Of a stretch of 64,000 nt of DNA, positions 13,401 to 23,937 are shown one piece after another. This stretch comes from Tanytarsus gracilentus (lineage: Eukaryota > Arthropoda > Insecta > Diptera > Chironomidae). Position numbers and translations under genes: made by a program. Location: positions 682,001-746,000 of the forward strand of contig JAXRKN010000030.1 in the NCBI GenBank assembly GCA_038502055.1, given 5' to 3'. Each line of letters starts with the position of its first letter. The first letter of the stretch is position 1. The notes under the pieces are model-generated. The model saw only the letters and a program-made list of their open reading frames with translations, ran no database searches and was not told where the DNA came from.

Positions 13401-13858
13401 TGAGAAATGATTACGTTAAGGATGAAAATGGAAGAATTTAGTGAAATAAAAAATTAAAGTTAAAAATTAAAAATTAAAAATATTAAAAAATTAAAAATCA
13501 AAATTTTTAAAAATTAAAATTTAATAATTAATAAAAAATTTAATTGATTTTTTGTGTCCTTAAGTGGATTTTTTGTAATTTACAAATTAGAATTTTTTAA
13601 TAAATTTTAAAAATTAAAAGATTTCAAATTTCAACTTTTCAAATTTTTTCATATCACTTTTAAATTAATTTTTAACTCGATACCCTTCGACCATTCATCA
13701 CAAAAGAAGAATCAAACTTGACACTTTTCAATTTTAATCAATGACAAATTTTTTAATTAAAAACCGGCGAAGGGTTGTAATTAATGACGTTAGCAATTAA
13801 CTTACTTGATGATGGAAAATATTTACAGGTGGAAAATTCAAGAACGACTTCTCGTTTA

Positions 13859-16830
13859 TCATCGTGAAATTTGAACTTGATTGCCATCGTCGTTGTTGCT
13901 GGATTTTGTGTGATGATGTTTAAGCTGTCGGTAAAAATTATGAATTAAATTTTTGATTGATGAGATTTGAATTTTTGACTTACGGGTTTTTGTCTTTTGT
14001 GGGAAATTTTGAAAATTTTAGGTGGAATTGTAAAATCTTCATCGAACTCGATTTCTTGCTTGAGAAGATTTTCCAGGTTGAGTTCGCATTCCTGGATTAT
14101 AAAATTAAAAAAATAATTTAATTAAAAATTATCATATTCACCTCTTCATTTTTAAAGTCCCACTTAGTCAAACTCGACTCCTTACAGACCACCATCGATC
14201 TCCTCCAACATTGACACCTTCGATCGACAATTTCACAGCCGGGCAATATTTCAACTTTCTCACCACAACTCAAACTCTTTCCATCCAAATGTGTTGATCT
14301 GTTGCCACTTGATGGAAGCTCTGAAATGAAATTTTATCGAGGTCATCAACCTAAAAGTCAAAAACTAAAAGATTTTCTCCAAAATTCTCCTCATAAATCA
14401 TTCATGAAATTTTCTCGTGTGAGCACAAAATTTTCTCATGAATTTTAAATCTTCTCTTTTACCTTTTCGAAAAGTTTTCATGAAGAAAATTATTGAGATA
14501 TTTTTTTAGGGGGAGCAAAAGGTAAAAGAGAATGAAAATTGGCTGTTTATGAGATGTTCGAGGTAATAAATTGCAATTTAGGAGGTTGTGGTTCTTTCTG
14601 GGAGGTTGTTTATGATTATTATGGAGGAAGGACAGAGAGAAAATATTTAGGGTGTGAAAATATTGAGAAAATTATCGATAAGAGAAAATTTTATTTTTTA
14701 AACTATTTTTAATTGAATTTTATAACGGACGATAATAATTCAAAAATCCAAAATGTGAACAAAGAAAAAATTAAAGCGAGAAAATATAAAAATTCAAATT
14801 TTAACGGATTTTTTTTGAGTTTAAATTTAATCTCAATAACTTTTAATTTTCAACCTTAACCTCCATCAAACCCAAACAAAAAAACTTTTCCATTAACTCA
14901 ATTTTGCACCTATTCAACACTAAAGTTTAAACACATTGCAGTTCAATAATCCTCAAATAATAGACTTCACTCTATGTCTACATTTTAACATGGGTTCACT
15001 CATGTCTGACACTCTGCCAATAAATCTCCATTATTACATTGAACAAATGAAAAAGTTTTTTAAGTCAATTTGCGAGCAACAAACGAGAATTTTACTGAGT
15101 TTATCGAAGACTTTAATGGGAAAATTTATTGAGTTGTTACCGAGGCAAATTCCAGTGCCGATTATTGGCGGTTTTGATATGCACTTAAGTGGTGGTTCAC
15201 AAGAGCCGGAAAATCCACCGAGACCACCGCAAGTTTCACCAAGAGTTTTTGCGCAAATTTTACAGCATCTGAAAAAATTTTAAAAAAAATTACTAAAATT
15301 CATTTTAAATTCAACTTTATCGATTTAATTTCAAATTACCCTCATTCAACACCCAGACAACGCAATCGCAACAATTAGCGAATAAAATATCGGAAAACGC
15401 ATCAAATTTAATTTTCTCTCCATTCGATTGATTTTAATTTTCGCTAATTCGCTTCAGTTTGCTCTTTTTGTGTGCGACCAATTTGAAATTAAATTTTTAG
15501 CACACACAAAAAGAGTTAATTAACGAGAAAATGTTTGCTGATGAAAATCAACAATGAATTTTTTTTACATTTGCATCGAAAAGTTTCAAGGTTGAAAAGC
15601 ACAAAAGTTCTCGTTTGCTTTGAGCTATCTTCATTGCTGATGATTCGCTTTTAGCTCACGGCGTTGTGCATAATTTTACAATAATTTTTTACGATGGTGG
15701 AAACTTTTTTCGAGTTGAATAATTTCGAGATCAGAGAAGATTTTTTTTATGTAGGAAAATGCTGGAGGAGATAATGGATGAGATCCGTGGTGTCAAGGGA
15801 TGAAAGTTTCAGAAGAGACCGAAAAACTCAAAAAATGAGATAAAAATTTTTGTGTTTGAAAAATTTGAGATTTTTGACTGTTTTAAATTTTTTTATTAAA
15901 AATTCTTTAATAAAACCCGAAGCGACTTAATTCGTCCATCAAAGTTTTTAAACCCCATCAAAATTAATTTTTCAATTTCAACTTTTTCCTCTCCGCCCAA
16001 AATTTAATGCCTTAAAGTCCAAAAAGGTCTCAAAACTCTTTATTAAAAAGTGTCATCCCCACATTTACCTTTTTTCAGTGTGAAATATTTCAATTTTCGA
16101 GCCAAAAAGAAGAAAGAAACTTTTTCATAAAAGGCCGTAATTCATAGAAACTGCAGAAGACCTTTTTCATGCTCTTAACATTGTTTGTGTAAAATTTTAA
16201 TGTTGAACAAATAAAATGAAATAAAGATGAGGCGACCAGAGGGGTCGTTTTGGATGAGAGAGAAAAAAATAAATAAATCCAGAATGTAACGGAAAATAAT
16301 AAGCGGAGATGTTTTGCGTGGAGAGTCTGAAAATCCTTCAAGCTATTCTGCATAATGGCGACAGTAAAAAATGAGAAACAGAAAAATTTTAATTTTAATA
16401 CGAAGAAGAATTTTTGTTTTCGTGACTTCAGTGGGCGGAAAAACATGAAAAAATTTTGAGATATTTTTTAGAGCTTGTTAAAAGATGAATTTTAAATTTA
16501 ACGGTTTTTTAAATTTTAAATTATTTATTCTTCACCTCACAAAAAACGTCACGCGTGAATTTTTTCTCGCCTGCAATTCAAATCATAATTCATCTCGCAA
16601 ACATTCAGCATCGCGCTCTGAACTTGTTCATAAATCAAAAAGCACGCGAAAGTTTTTTCTCACCTGCACGGATCCAAAACAAGAACTCCTCGACCGGGAC
16701 ATTCTTCGGCTTTAACTAAATCGCAATCGTTGACATTGCAAACGCATTTGAGAGCGTCGAGTGTTGTTGTGTGTAGAAGGAGAGTGAAGAGGGCGATGAG
16801 AAAGCGAATTTTGAGGGGTTTCGACAGCAT
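13859..16830 (-). CDS. secreted IGFBP N-terminal-domain protein, five exons
   Basis: Exons on the minus strand: 16830-16664, 15268-15141, 14320-14142, 14091-13984, 13924-13859; GT-AG introns, phases agree, 648 nt, 215 residues. Residues 1 to about 27 are a signal peptide ('MLSKPLKIRFLIALFTLLLH'). The next stretch carries the 12-Cys pattern of an IGFBP N-terminal domain: 'LKCVCNVNDC', 'EECPGRG', 'DPCRCCKICAKTLGETCGG', 'FSGSCEPPLKC', 'GICLEL'. A second Cys-containing region follows ('SLSCGEKVEILPGC', 'RRCQCWRRSMVVC'), then an acidic and a basic tail. It should be extracellular and may bind insulin-like or other growth-factor ligands; that is family inference. Exon 2 lies opposite a 115-codon plus-strand frame that is only its shadow. 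Confidence 0.85.
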
Positions 16831-17713
16831 TTTAAAAATTATTACAAAATTTATGAAGTTAAGATGAAATTTTTTTTATTCACTGGAAATTACACATTTT
16901 TAATTTTAAAAATTCAATTTTTTACTTTAAAAAATTACACAAGTTTTTTAATATCAAAACAAAATTTTTAATTTCTTTTTTTCTTATCACCGAGAATTAT
17001 TTCAAATTTTTCCTTTTTTTTGCTAATTTATTGCCAGTTTGTAAACCTTTTTTATCACCACATTAAAATCTTTCAACTTTCGGATTGAGGAAATTTTTTT
17101 TCTGTGGAAAATTTTCTTTCGACTGATTTGCGGAAAATTTCGATTTTTACTGAGAGAAAAAGTGAGCAAGACGTGGAAATATAAACAAAATTGAAGTGAG
17201 AGAGAGGAGAAAATTTTGATGTTGAATGTTGCGAGAAAATCTTTGAGAATGTTGAAAATTCAGCAATGTTGAAAATTGAGGGGAAAATTGGAATATTACG
17301 AGGAGAAAATGGAAAATTGTTTGAAGGTAAACTTGAGGTTTCAAATATTTTTTGAGTAAAATTAAAATCGCCTAGTTTTTTCATCATAAAAAAATTCAAG
17401 AAATTTCAATTAAAATATTCTATAGAATTTCCATAGAATTATAGAAATTTCCCAAATAAATTCTGGCGAAAGTTCTGAATTTTTTCAAAATCGTCTGGTT
17501 TACCTTTGCTACAGGCTTATTACTCTGCTAAGAAAAAGTTTTTATTGTGACCAAGACCAAACTAAAATCTTTCAAATAATTAAAAACATTTTAATTTATT
17601 TGATTTTGAATTTATTTTAAATTTGGGCCAAAAAAATTACCAAACAAAGTTTTAAGTCCTTAATTAAAAATTAGTAAATTACAAAAATTTTTAAAGAGGA
17701 ATAAAACTTTTAA
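16831..17713. other. spacer, no gene seen
   Basis: The spacer lies between the first exon of the IGFBP-domain gene and the last exon of the Balbiani-ring-like gene. The minus-strand frames around 17,073-17,399 are Phe/Ser-rich and look non-coding. It should hold the IGFBP promoter and the 3' end of the Balbiani-ring-like gene; I cannot point to definite elements. Confidence 0.5.
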
Positions 17714-20700
17714 TTAACAGGATGTACAAGGTTCACACGTGCACGAAGATTTACTCCAAGAAGTACCCTTAAGACATCCACCAGCTGGTGGTCCATTGAT
17801 GCACTCGCAAAGACACTTATCTGGGTTGTATGTTTGAATTGCTGTGTTACAGTTTGGGACTGACTTACAAACGCAACTGCATTTATTTACATCCCATTTT
17901 TTGGGATTAAATCTGTCACTTCCAAGACATAATGCTCTAGGTGATTCATCTAAACAGTCGCAAATACATTTGTTGGTATCCCAAGACCACAAAGGATTCA
18001 CTGTTTCACAATATCCAGGGTATCTTTCTTGATCAATGCATCCGCATGTACAATTATTAGTTTTTAATTCATAGAAAGGATTAAAACTACAATCCAATGA
18101 ATAAGCGTTGTCACACTCGCAAGTACATGTCTCATTGTTCCAATGTTTACCGGTGCCACATGATAAAGGTATGTCTTCAGGATGACATTCGCATTGACAT
18201 GTTTCGATACACCAACCTGTAATAAGAAATTATTCAATAAGTTTTCTCTTTAATTTTAGCTTTAAAAATTAAAAAAGATCCTAACTAAAATCTTAATAAT
18301 AAATACATACTTTGACTCAAAAGAGGACATCCTTCAAATGGTGGAAGTAAATCACATGGATAAACGCAAGAACAGGAATGCTTAGGGCTGAAGTATTGAC
18401 CAGGAGGGCAAGAAACAGGCCCATTTCTTTCAGCTGCACAGTTGCAAGTGCAAAGATCTGAATCCCATTCTTGTGCATCCCAAAAACAAGATGATTCACT
18501 AATTTTACAGACCTCTTCACATAAAAGATCATCCCATTGCTTGTAGTCTACAATGGTTGCTGGCTTTGCATAATCGCATGTACAATCACAAGTATTTGAA
18601 TCAACTCTTTGATTAAAGGGACAGGTTTTATCAATACATACTTTTGAACAAGTTTCTTTATTCCATTGCCAAATTGCAGGATCAAATGTTGGCATTGGTT
18701 CAATGCATTCTACGGCACAAGTTTCTTTATTCCATTGCTGAATTGCAGCATCAAATGCTGGCATTGGTTCAATGCATTCTACGGCACAAGTTTCTTTATT
18801 CCATTGCTGAATTGCAGCATCGAATGTTGGCATTGGTTCAATGCATTCTACGGCACAAGTTTCTTTATTCCATTGCTGAATTGCAGCATCAAATGCTGGC
18901 ATTGGTTCAATGCATTCTACGGCACAAGTTTCTTTATTCCATTGTTGAATTGCAGCATCAAATGCTGGCATTGGTTCAATGCATTCTACGGCACAAGTTT
19001 CTTTATTCCATTGCTGAATTGCAGCATCAAATGCTGGCATTGGTTCAATGCATTCTACGGCACAAGTTTCTTTATTCCATTGCTGAATTGCAGCATCAAA
19101 TGCTGGCATTGGTTCAATGCATTCTACGGCACAAGTTTCTTTATTCCATTGCTGAATTGTATCATCAAATGCTGGCATTGGTTCAATGCATTCTACGGCA
19201 CAAGTTTCTTTATTCCATTGCTGAATTGTATCATCAAATGTTGGCATTGGTTCAATGCATTCTACGGCACAAGTTTCTTTATTCCATTGTTGAATTGCAG
19301 CATCAAATGCTGGCATTGGTTCAATGCATTCTACGGCACAAGTTTCTTTATTCCATTGCTGAATTGCAGCATCGAATGTTGGCATTGGTTCAATGCATTC
19401 TACGGCACAAGTTTCTTTATTCCATTGCTGAATTGCAGCATCAAATGTTGGCATTGGTTCAATGCATTCTACGGCACAAGTTTCTTTATTCCATTGCTGA
19501 ATTGCAGCATCAAATGCTGGCATTGGTTCAATGCATTCTACGGCACAAGTTTCTTTATTCCATTGCTGAATTGTATCATCAAATGCTGGCATTGGTTCAA
19601 TGCATTCTACGGCACAAGTTTCTTTATTCCATTGCTGAATTGTATCATCAAATGCTGGCATTGGTTCAATGCATTCTACGGCACAAGTTTCTTTATTCCA
19701 TTGCTGAATTGCAGCATCAAATGCTGGCATTGGTTCAATGCATTCTACGGCACAAGTTTCTTTATTCCATTGCTGAATTGTATCATCAAATGCTGGCATT
19801 GATTCAATGCATTCTACGGCACAAGTTTCTTTATTCCATTGCTGAATTGCAGCATCAAATGCTGGCATTGGTTCAATGCATTCTACGGCACAAGTTTCTT
19901 TATTCCATTGCTGAATTGCAGCATCAAATGCTGGCATTGGTTCAATGCATTCTACGGCACAAGTTTCTTTATTCCATTGCTGAATTGCAGCATCAAATGC
20001 TGGCATTGGTTCAATGCATTCTACGGCACAAGTTTCTTTATTCCATTGCTGAATTGTATCATCAAATGCTGGCATTGGTTCAATGCATTCTACGGCACAA
20101 GTTTCTTTATTCCATTGCTGAATTGTAGCATCAAATGCTGGCATTGGTTCAATGCATTCTACGGCACAAGTTTCTTTTTTATTCTGAATTGTAATCAAAT
20201 TGGATTGGTTCAATGCATTCTACGGCACAAGTTTCTTTATTCCATTGCTGAATTGTATCATCAAATGCTGGCATTGGTTCAATGCATTCTACGGCACAAG
20301 TTTCTTTATTCCATTGCTGAATTGTATCATCAAATGCTGGCATTGATTCAATGCATTCTACGGCACAAGTTTCTTTATTCCATTGCTGAATTGTATCATC
20401 AAATGCTGGCATTGGTTCAATGCATTCTACGGCACAAGTTTCTTTATTCCATTGCTGAATTTCAGAATCAAATGCTGGCATTGGTTCAATGCATTCTACG
20501 GCACAAGTTTCTTTATTCCATTGCTGAATTGTATCATCAAATGCTGGCATTGGGTTTATGCATTCTACGGCACAAGTTTCTTTATTCCATTGCTGAATTG
20601 TATCATCAAATGCTGGCATTGGTTCAATGCATTCTACGGCACAAGTTTCCTTATTCCATTGCTGAATTTCAGAATCAAATGCTGGCATTGGTTCAATGCA

Positions 20701-21260
20701 TTCTACGGCACAAGTTTCTTTATTCCATTGCTGAATTTCAGAATCAAATGCTGGCATTGGTTCAATGCATTCTACGGCACATGTATTTTCATTCCATTTT
20801 TTTCCAGCTGGGAGTACTTCAGGCATTGGATTTGGGCACACACAGTTGCACTTGTCATTGTTCACTTTATTTCCATCACATTGCTTAGGACGGCACCAAG
20901 TGCAAGTTTCTTCGTCAAAAATTGCACCAACTGGAAAACATTTTGACTTCTTTGGACACTCGCATTTGCATTTTTCGGCATTCCAACGTTTTGGTCGTGT
21001 ACACTCTTGTCGTTCACATTCGACTTCGTGACATTTTTCATTTTCGGCGATTTCTTTTTTTTCTCTCCGTTCGATTTTTGTTCCAGTTGCTTCTATTATA
21101 AGCACTGTAGAAAACATGATCGTTAATTATTTCTAAAGTAAAGTTCTCGAGAGATTTTAAAATGGATATTTGATATAAGAAAATTGCTGATTTTATCACT
21201 ATCTAGTTTCTACTCACCAATCGCTATCAAAAGCAAATAACAAATTTTCACTAAATTCAT
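17714..21260 (-). CDS. Balbiani-ring-3-like Cys-rich secretory (silk) protein with 23-residue repeats; one frame break
   Basis: Exon 1 is 21260-21218 (signal peptide 'MNLVKICYLLLIAIVLIIEA', completed across the 113-bp intron); exon 2 is 21104-18311; exon 3 is 18216-17714. The N-terminal part has CxCxC motifs after Trp ('RWNAEKCKCECP'). About 31 copies of a 23-residue unit follow (core 'CAVECIEPMPAFD', end 'QQWNKET'), then Cys-rich modules ('WDVNKCSCVC', 'WSKSSCTCEPC'). A Trp-spaced CxCxC pattern with a signal peptide fits chironomid Balbiani ring 3-type salivary proteins, whose disulphide links stabilise larval silk. One repeat near 20,175-20,212 is 8 bases short, which breaks the frame of an otherwise intact product of about 1,110 residues; the flanking frames are clean, so a sequence error is likely but a real null allele is possible. 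A TATA-like box lies upstream. Confidence 0.82.
18670..20790 (-). repeat. 69-bp tandem repeat array (about 31 copies)
   Basis: Each unit encodes 23 residues and copies are nearly identical at the DNA level. Variation concentrates at two codons after 'AFD' (SE, DT, AA, AT or PA) and at one Ala/Thr site; one copy has 'CINP' and a few have 'CIES'. SE variants occur only at the 5' end of the gene, while AA and Thr variants dominate the 3' half, suggesting local spread by unequal exchange. The copy number may be under-assembled. Confidence 0.9.
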
Positions 21261-21284
21261 CCTTCTGGGTTAATTTTCAGAGAA

Positions 21285-21322
21285 GAGCTGAAGTAACTGA
21301 AGCTTCAAAAGTCAATTTTATA
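21285..21322 (-). promoter_or_regulatory. TATA-like box and initiator of the Balbiani-ring-like gene
   Basis: On the minus strand TATAAAAT reads at 21322-21315, followed by two initiator-like motifs, TCAGT (21300-21296) and TCAGCT (21291-21286), about 24 and 33 bases from the first T of the box. The start codon is at 21260. A TATA box suits a strongly expressed tissue-specific gene. Confidence 0.5.
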
Positions 21323-22762
21323 CAATTTTAATTGAGGGTGGGATGAAAAATTATTTTTCAAAAATCAACCAATGAGAAAACAGTTGTGAGAGAATATTGG
21401 TGAAGTTTTTTTTAAATAAATACCAGCCTTCGATGAAACTCTAATTATTTGTCTGCAGATATATATTTTGTCATTCATCACTTAAGTAAACTCGAACAGA
21501 AGGTTCATTAACGTTCTACGTAGAAACTTTATTTGATAATTTTTAGTAACAGATATGTTTGTGCTCGAGGAGTTTGACTTGAGTGAACTTGACAGTTGTT
21601 GATGAACTTTTCAGCTGCTGAAAAGAAATATTCAACATTTATTTTTTAATTTCTTTCTAATTGATGCTTGTTTATAATATTTTCAAGTTGATGAAGCACT
21701 AAGGCTAAAACAATATTCTTTGATGCATTTTCATTTTAAAAAAATCATTAATTTTTTTGCGAAAAATTCTTTAAACAATTATTTCAAATATAATTTTTTA
21801 TTTCATCTTCAGTGAGTAAAAAACAGAATTTATAATTAATTTATTTTTCAGTACATATCTACGGTAACTAAGATAAGAACGGAAGCTGCTGGTTGGTTTG
21901 CGTCTGTCCAAGTTGAACGACTTCCGAGGCGACCCAATCGTTATTATCATTATCACTATCAATTTATTTTTCAGTTCATATCTTTTAGTTTTTAAATGAT
22001 CGTTTGATTTTCACCTGAAAAGTGTTTATTTTAGATATTGGAGAATAATTAATTTTTTCAAAACGTTGTGAACTTGATGAGTTTTATTGGAACAGACGTC
22101 AGATCATGTATTTTTTTTTCTCTTGCTCCCACACATTTTATCATTTCTGTTCATATGACGAATTGGTTGTTCAACAGCTGTTGTGTAAAAAACGGTAAAT
22201 GAAAATTTAAATTAAAAACCATAAATAAATACACAAAAAAAATATTTTTCTTAACCGTTCAATTTTTTTTTGAAACATACACGATCATCCTTTTAAAGGG
22301 TTCGTGACTTTGATTTTTTTTCTATTCGACCAATCGGGAAATAAATAAAGAATTTAAAGTGAAAAATTAATTTTTCGTTTGTAATTTAAATTAAAATTGT
22401 AAAATAACAAAAAAATTATTGTCTTTACAAAATTTTTTTAAACAATTAAGGGAAAATGCGAAAGTTTTGTTTGTTTAATTATTGGAATGAAAAAAATGAT
22501 CCGGATTGAAATTGGATGAAAATTGACCTAAATTTAAAAGAGGAAAAAATGAGAGAAAATTTGCAAAATTGAAAATATTCTAAAATTGAAATTTTCTCGT
22601 TCAAAGTGAGCAAAATTTATTGGAAAAAAATAACAAAAATTTAAAAGTTTCTAACAAGTGTAAAATTAATTTTTTTTATCAAATTAATTTTTTTTATCAA
22701 ATTAATTTTATTTATTTAAATTAATTTTTTAATCAATTTTATTTTTTTAGAAACTCTTCAAA
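21323..22762. other. spacer, no gene seen
   Basis: A 23-bp sequence, AATTTATTTTTCAGT then A or T then CATATCT, occurs at 21838-21860 and again at 21961-21983, flanking a block of about 100 bp that is less A+T-rich than its surroundings. The rest is A+T-rich without a credible exon. It must contain the promoter of the BTB gene at 22,763. Confidence 0.45.
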
Positions 22763-23344
22763 ATGTCTCAAAAACAATTTTCCTTTCTCATGGACCTCAA
22801 AAACTTTTCGGAGCTCGACGAATTTAAAGATTTTACAATCAAAGTCGGATCGAGTGACTTCAAAGTTCACCGATTTTTATTGGCAGCTCGTTGTGAATCT
22901 TTCGCTGAAAAAATTAAATCAAACCCAAGCATGAAGGAGTTAAAAATCGATGATATTTCAGTTGAAATATTTGAGCACATTCTCAAGTACGTTTACACTG
23001 ACGAAGAGCCTCGAAACTCAATAATTGCACGTAAAATTCTCGCAGCATCAAAATCATTCAAGATCGAGGGACTCAAAGAAATTTGCGAGGAAATTTTGCT
23101 CAACGAAATGGAAGACGAAAAAAATTTAAACATTTTAGCTGAAAATCTCAATTTAGGATTTAAATCCGACTGCGAAAAATTAAAATTCGAAGCATTCAGC
23201 GCAATCCAAAAACAATTCGAAGGACACCGATTGAAAGATGAACTTTTAAATCATCCCGAAATTGTCAAAAAAGTCATCGAAGCTAAAAAATTGTTAGACG
23301 AAAATTCAGAAGCGACTTACGAAAATTTAAATCGATATTTTTGA
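22763..23344 (+). CDS. BTB/POZ-domain protein (LRR-less family member)
   Basis: A single-exon 193-residue protein. Residues about 20-115 form a BTB fold ('FKDFTIKVGSSDFKVHRFLL', 'FEHILKYVYTDE', 'KILAASKSFKIEGLKEICEE'). The C-terminal part ('EAFSAIQKQF', 'HPEIVKKVIEAKKLLDE') is the same tail found in the proteins at 23,938 (plus) and 3,044 (minus). BTB domains dimerise and often recruit cullin-3 ligase; no Kelch, MATH or zinc-finger partner domain is present, so the substrate is unknown. It probably arose from an LRR-BTB ancestor by loss of the N-terminal LRR, or as a separate subfamily. Start chosen at the only ATG before the domain. Confidence 0.85.
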   Translation: MSQKQFSFLMDLKNFSELDEFKDFTIKVGSSDFKVHRFLLAARCESFAEKIKSNPSMKELKIDDISVEIFEHILKYVYTDEEPRNSIIARKILAASKSFKIEGLKEICEEILLNEMEDEKNLNILAENLNLGFKSDCEKLKFEAFSAIQKQFEGHRLKDELLNHPEIVKKVIEAKKLLDENSEATYENLNRYF

Positions 23345-23525
23345 GAAATTTTTTTGTACCGATCAAATTTAATTTTTAAATAAATCACAACGAAGGGTTC
23401 GTCACTCTAAAATTTTCGTGAATCGATCGATCAAAAAGTAAATAAAGAAAAAGTAAGAAAAAAATATTATTTTAAATTCTTCTGATTTTTTTACGACTCT
23501 CATACTTCGGTATTGGTCACTTAAT

Positions 23526-23723
23526 TGTCATCTTAAACTGAAAGCATTTAAGGAGATTAAAAAACATTTTCCGGGTGCAAAGTTGGGATTCGAACAACTT
23601 TTGGAGGAACCAGAAAGTTTAAAAGTTTTAGTTGATGCTAAGAAAAAATCAGACGAAGCTAAAAGATTGATCGATGAGGAGATGAAGGATCTTCAAAGAC
23701 AAATTAGCGGTGTTGGAATTTAA
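23526..23723 (+). pseudogene. orphan C-terminal tail of a BTB/LRR-BTB gene
   Basis: An open frame without a start codon encodes 'LKAFKEIKKHFPGAKLG', then 'EEPESLKVLVDAKKKSDEAK' and ends at TAA 23721-23723. This aligns with the tails of the neighbouring BTB and LRR-BTB proteins, but no BTB domain precedes it: the upstream 180 bp is non-coding. It is best read as the remnant of a deleted copy between two living paralogues; a last exon joined to a distant gene is less likely. Confidence 0.7.
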
Positions 23724-23937
23724 AAATTAAATAAAATTTGAATTTTTTTAAAAAGACATTTGAAAAGTTTTATTATTGTAAGGTTTTAATTTTTGAGTTG
23801 CACGCCCCTTGCAATAACACCGAGGGGGTCCATCTGTCAACAAATCTTCGTTCAAAGCAGACCAGAAAAATTAAATTATTAAATTTCAGTCTCAAAGTTC
23901 AACTCGATCAAAAGACATCAAACAAAAATTTTCAACA

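Larger units (their letters stand above)
3998..13858. other. large gene-free stretch
   Basis: In nearly 10 kb I find no exon supported by protein similarity, codon use and splice sites together. The longest frames (for example minus 9881-10270 and plus 5995-6360) match nothing I recognise. The stretch contains a ggtacc-ended palindromic element (10,364-10,473), a compositionally odd segment (about 7,100-8,530), a cluster of 'GTTCAAAAAATC' repeats (9,138-9,310), and complex, less A+T-rich blocks near 11,600-11,990 and 12,440-12,790 that could be regulatory. Elsewhere in the window genes are close-packed, so the desert stands out. Confidence 0.5.

Noticed and set aside
14936..15283. A 115-codon plus-strand frame with a plausible Pro/Gly-rich end
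   Set aside because: Its 3' half is the exact antisense of an IGFBP exon carrying CRCCKIC and GETCGG on the minus strand, with good splice sites and phases; the minus-strand reading explains the sequence.
18644..20888. Very long plus-strand frames of 349-494 codons
   Set aside because: They are shadows of the 69-bp repeat, which is open in several frames because its length is a multiple of three; they have no signal peptide or domain and repeat the same peptide.
21061..21117. An ATG at 21117 as the start of the Balbiani-ring-like protein
   Set aside because: It lies in the intron just before an acceptor site; using the upstream 43-nt exon gives a proper signal peptide and matching phase.
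23588..23606. A GGGATTCGAAC string resembling a tRNA B-box
   Set aside because: It is inside the coding remnant of a BTB-family tail, and no A-box or cloverleaf can be formed around it.
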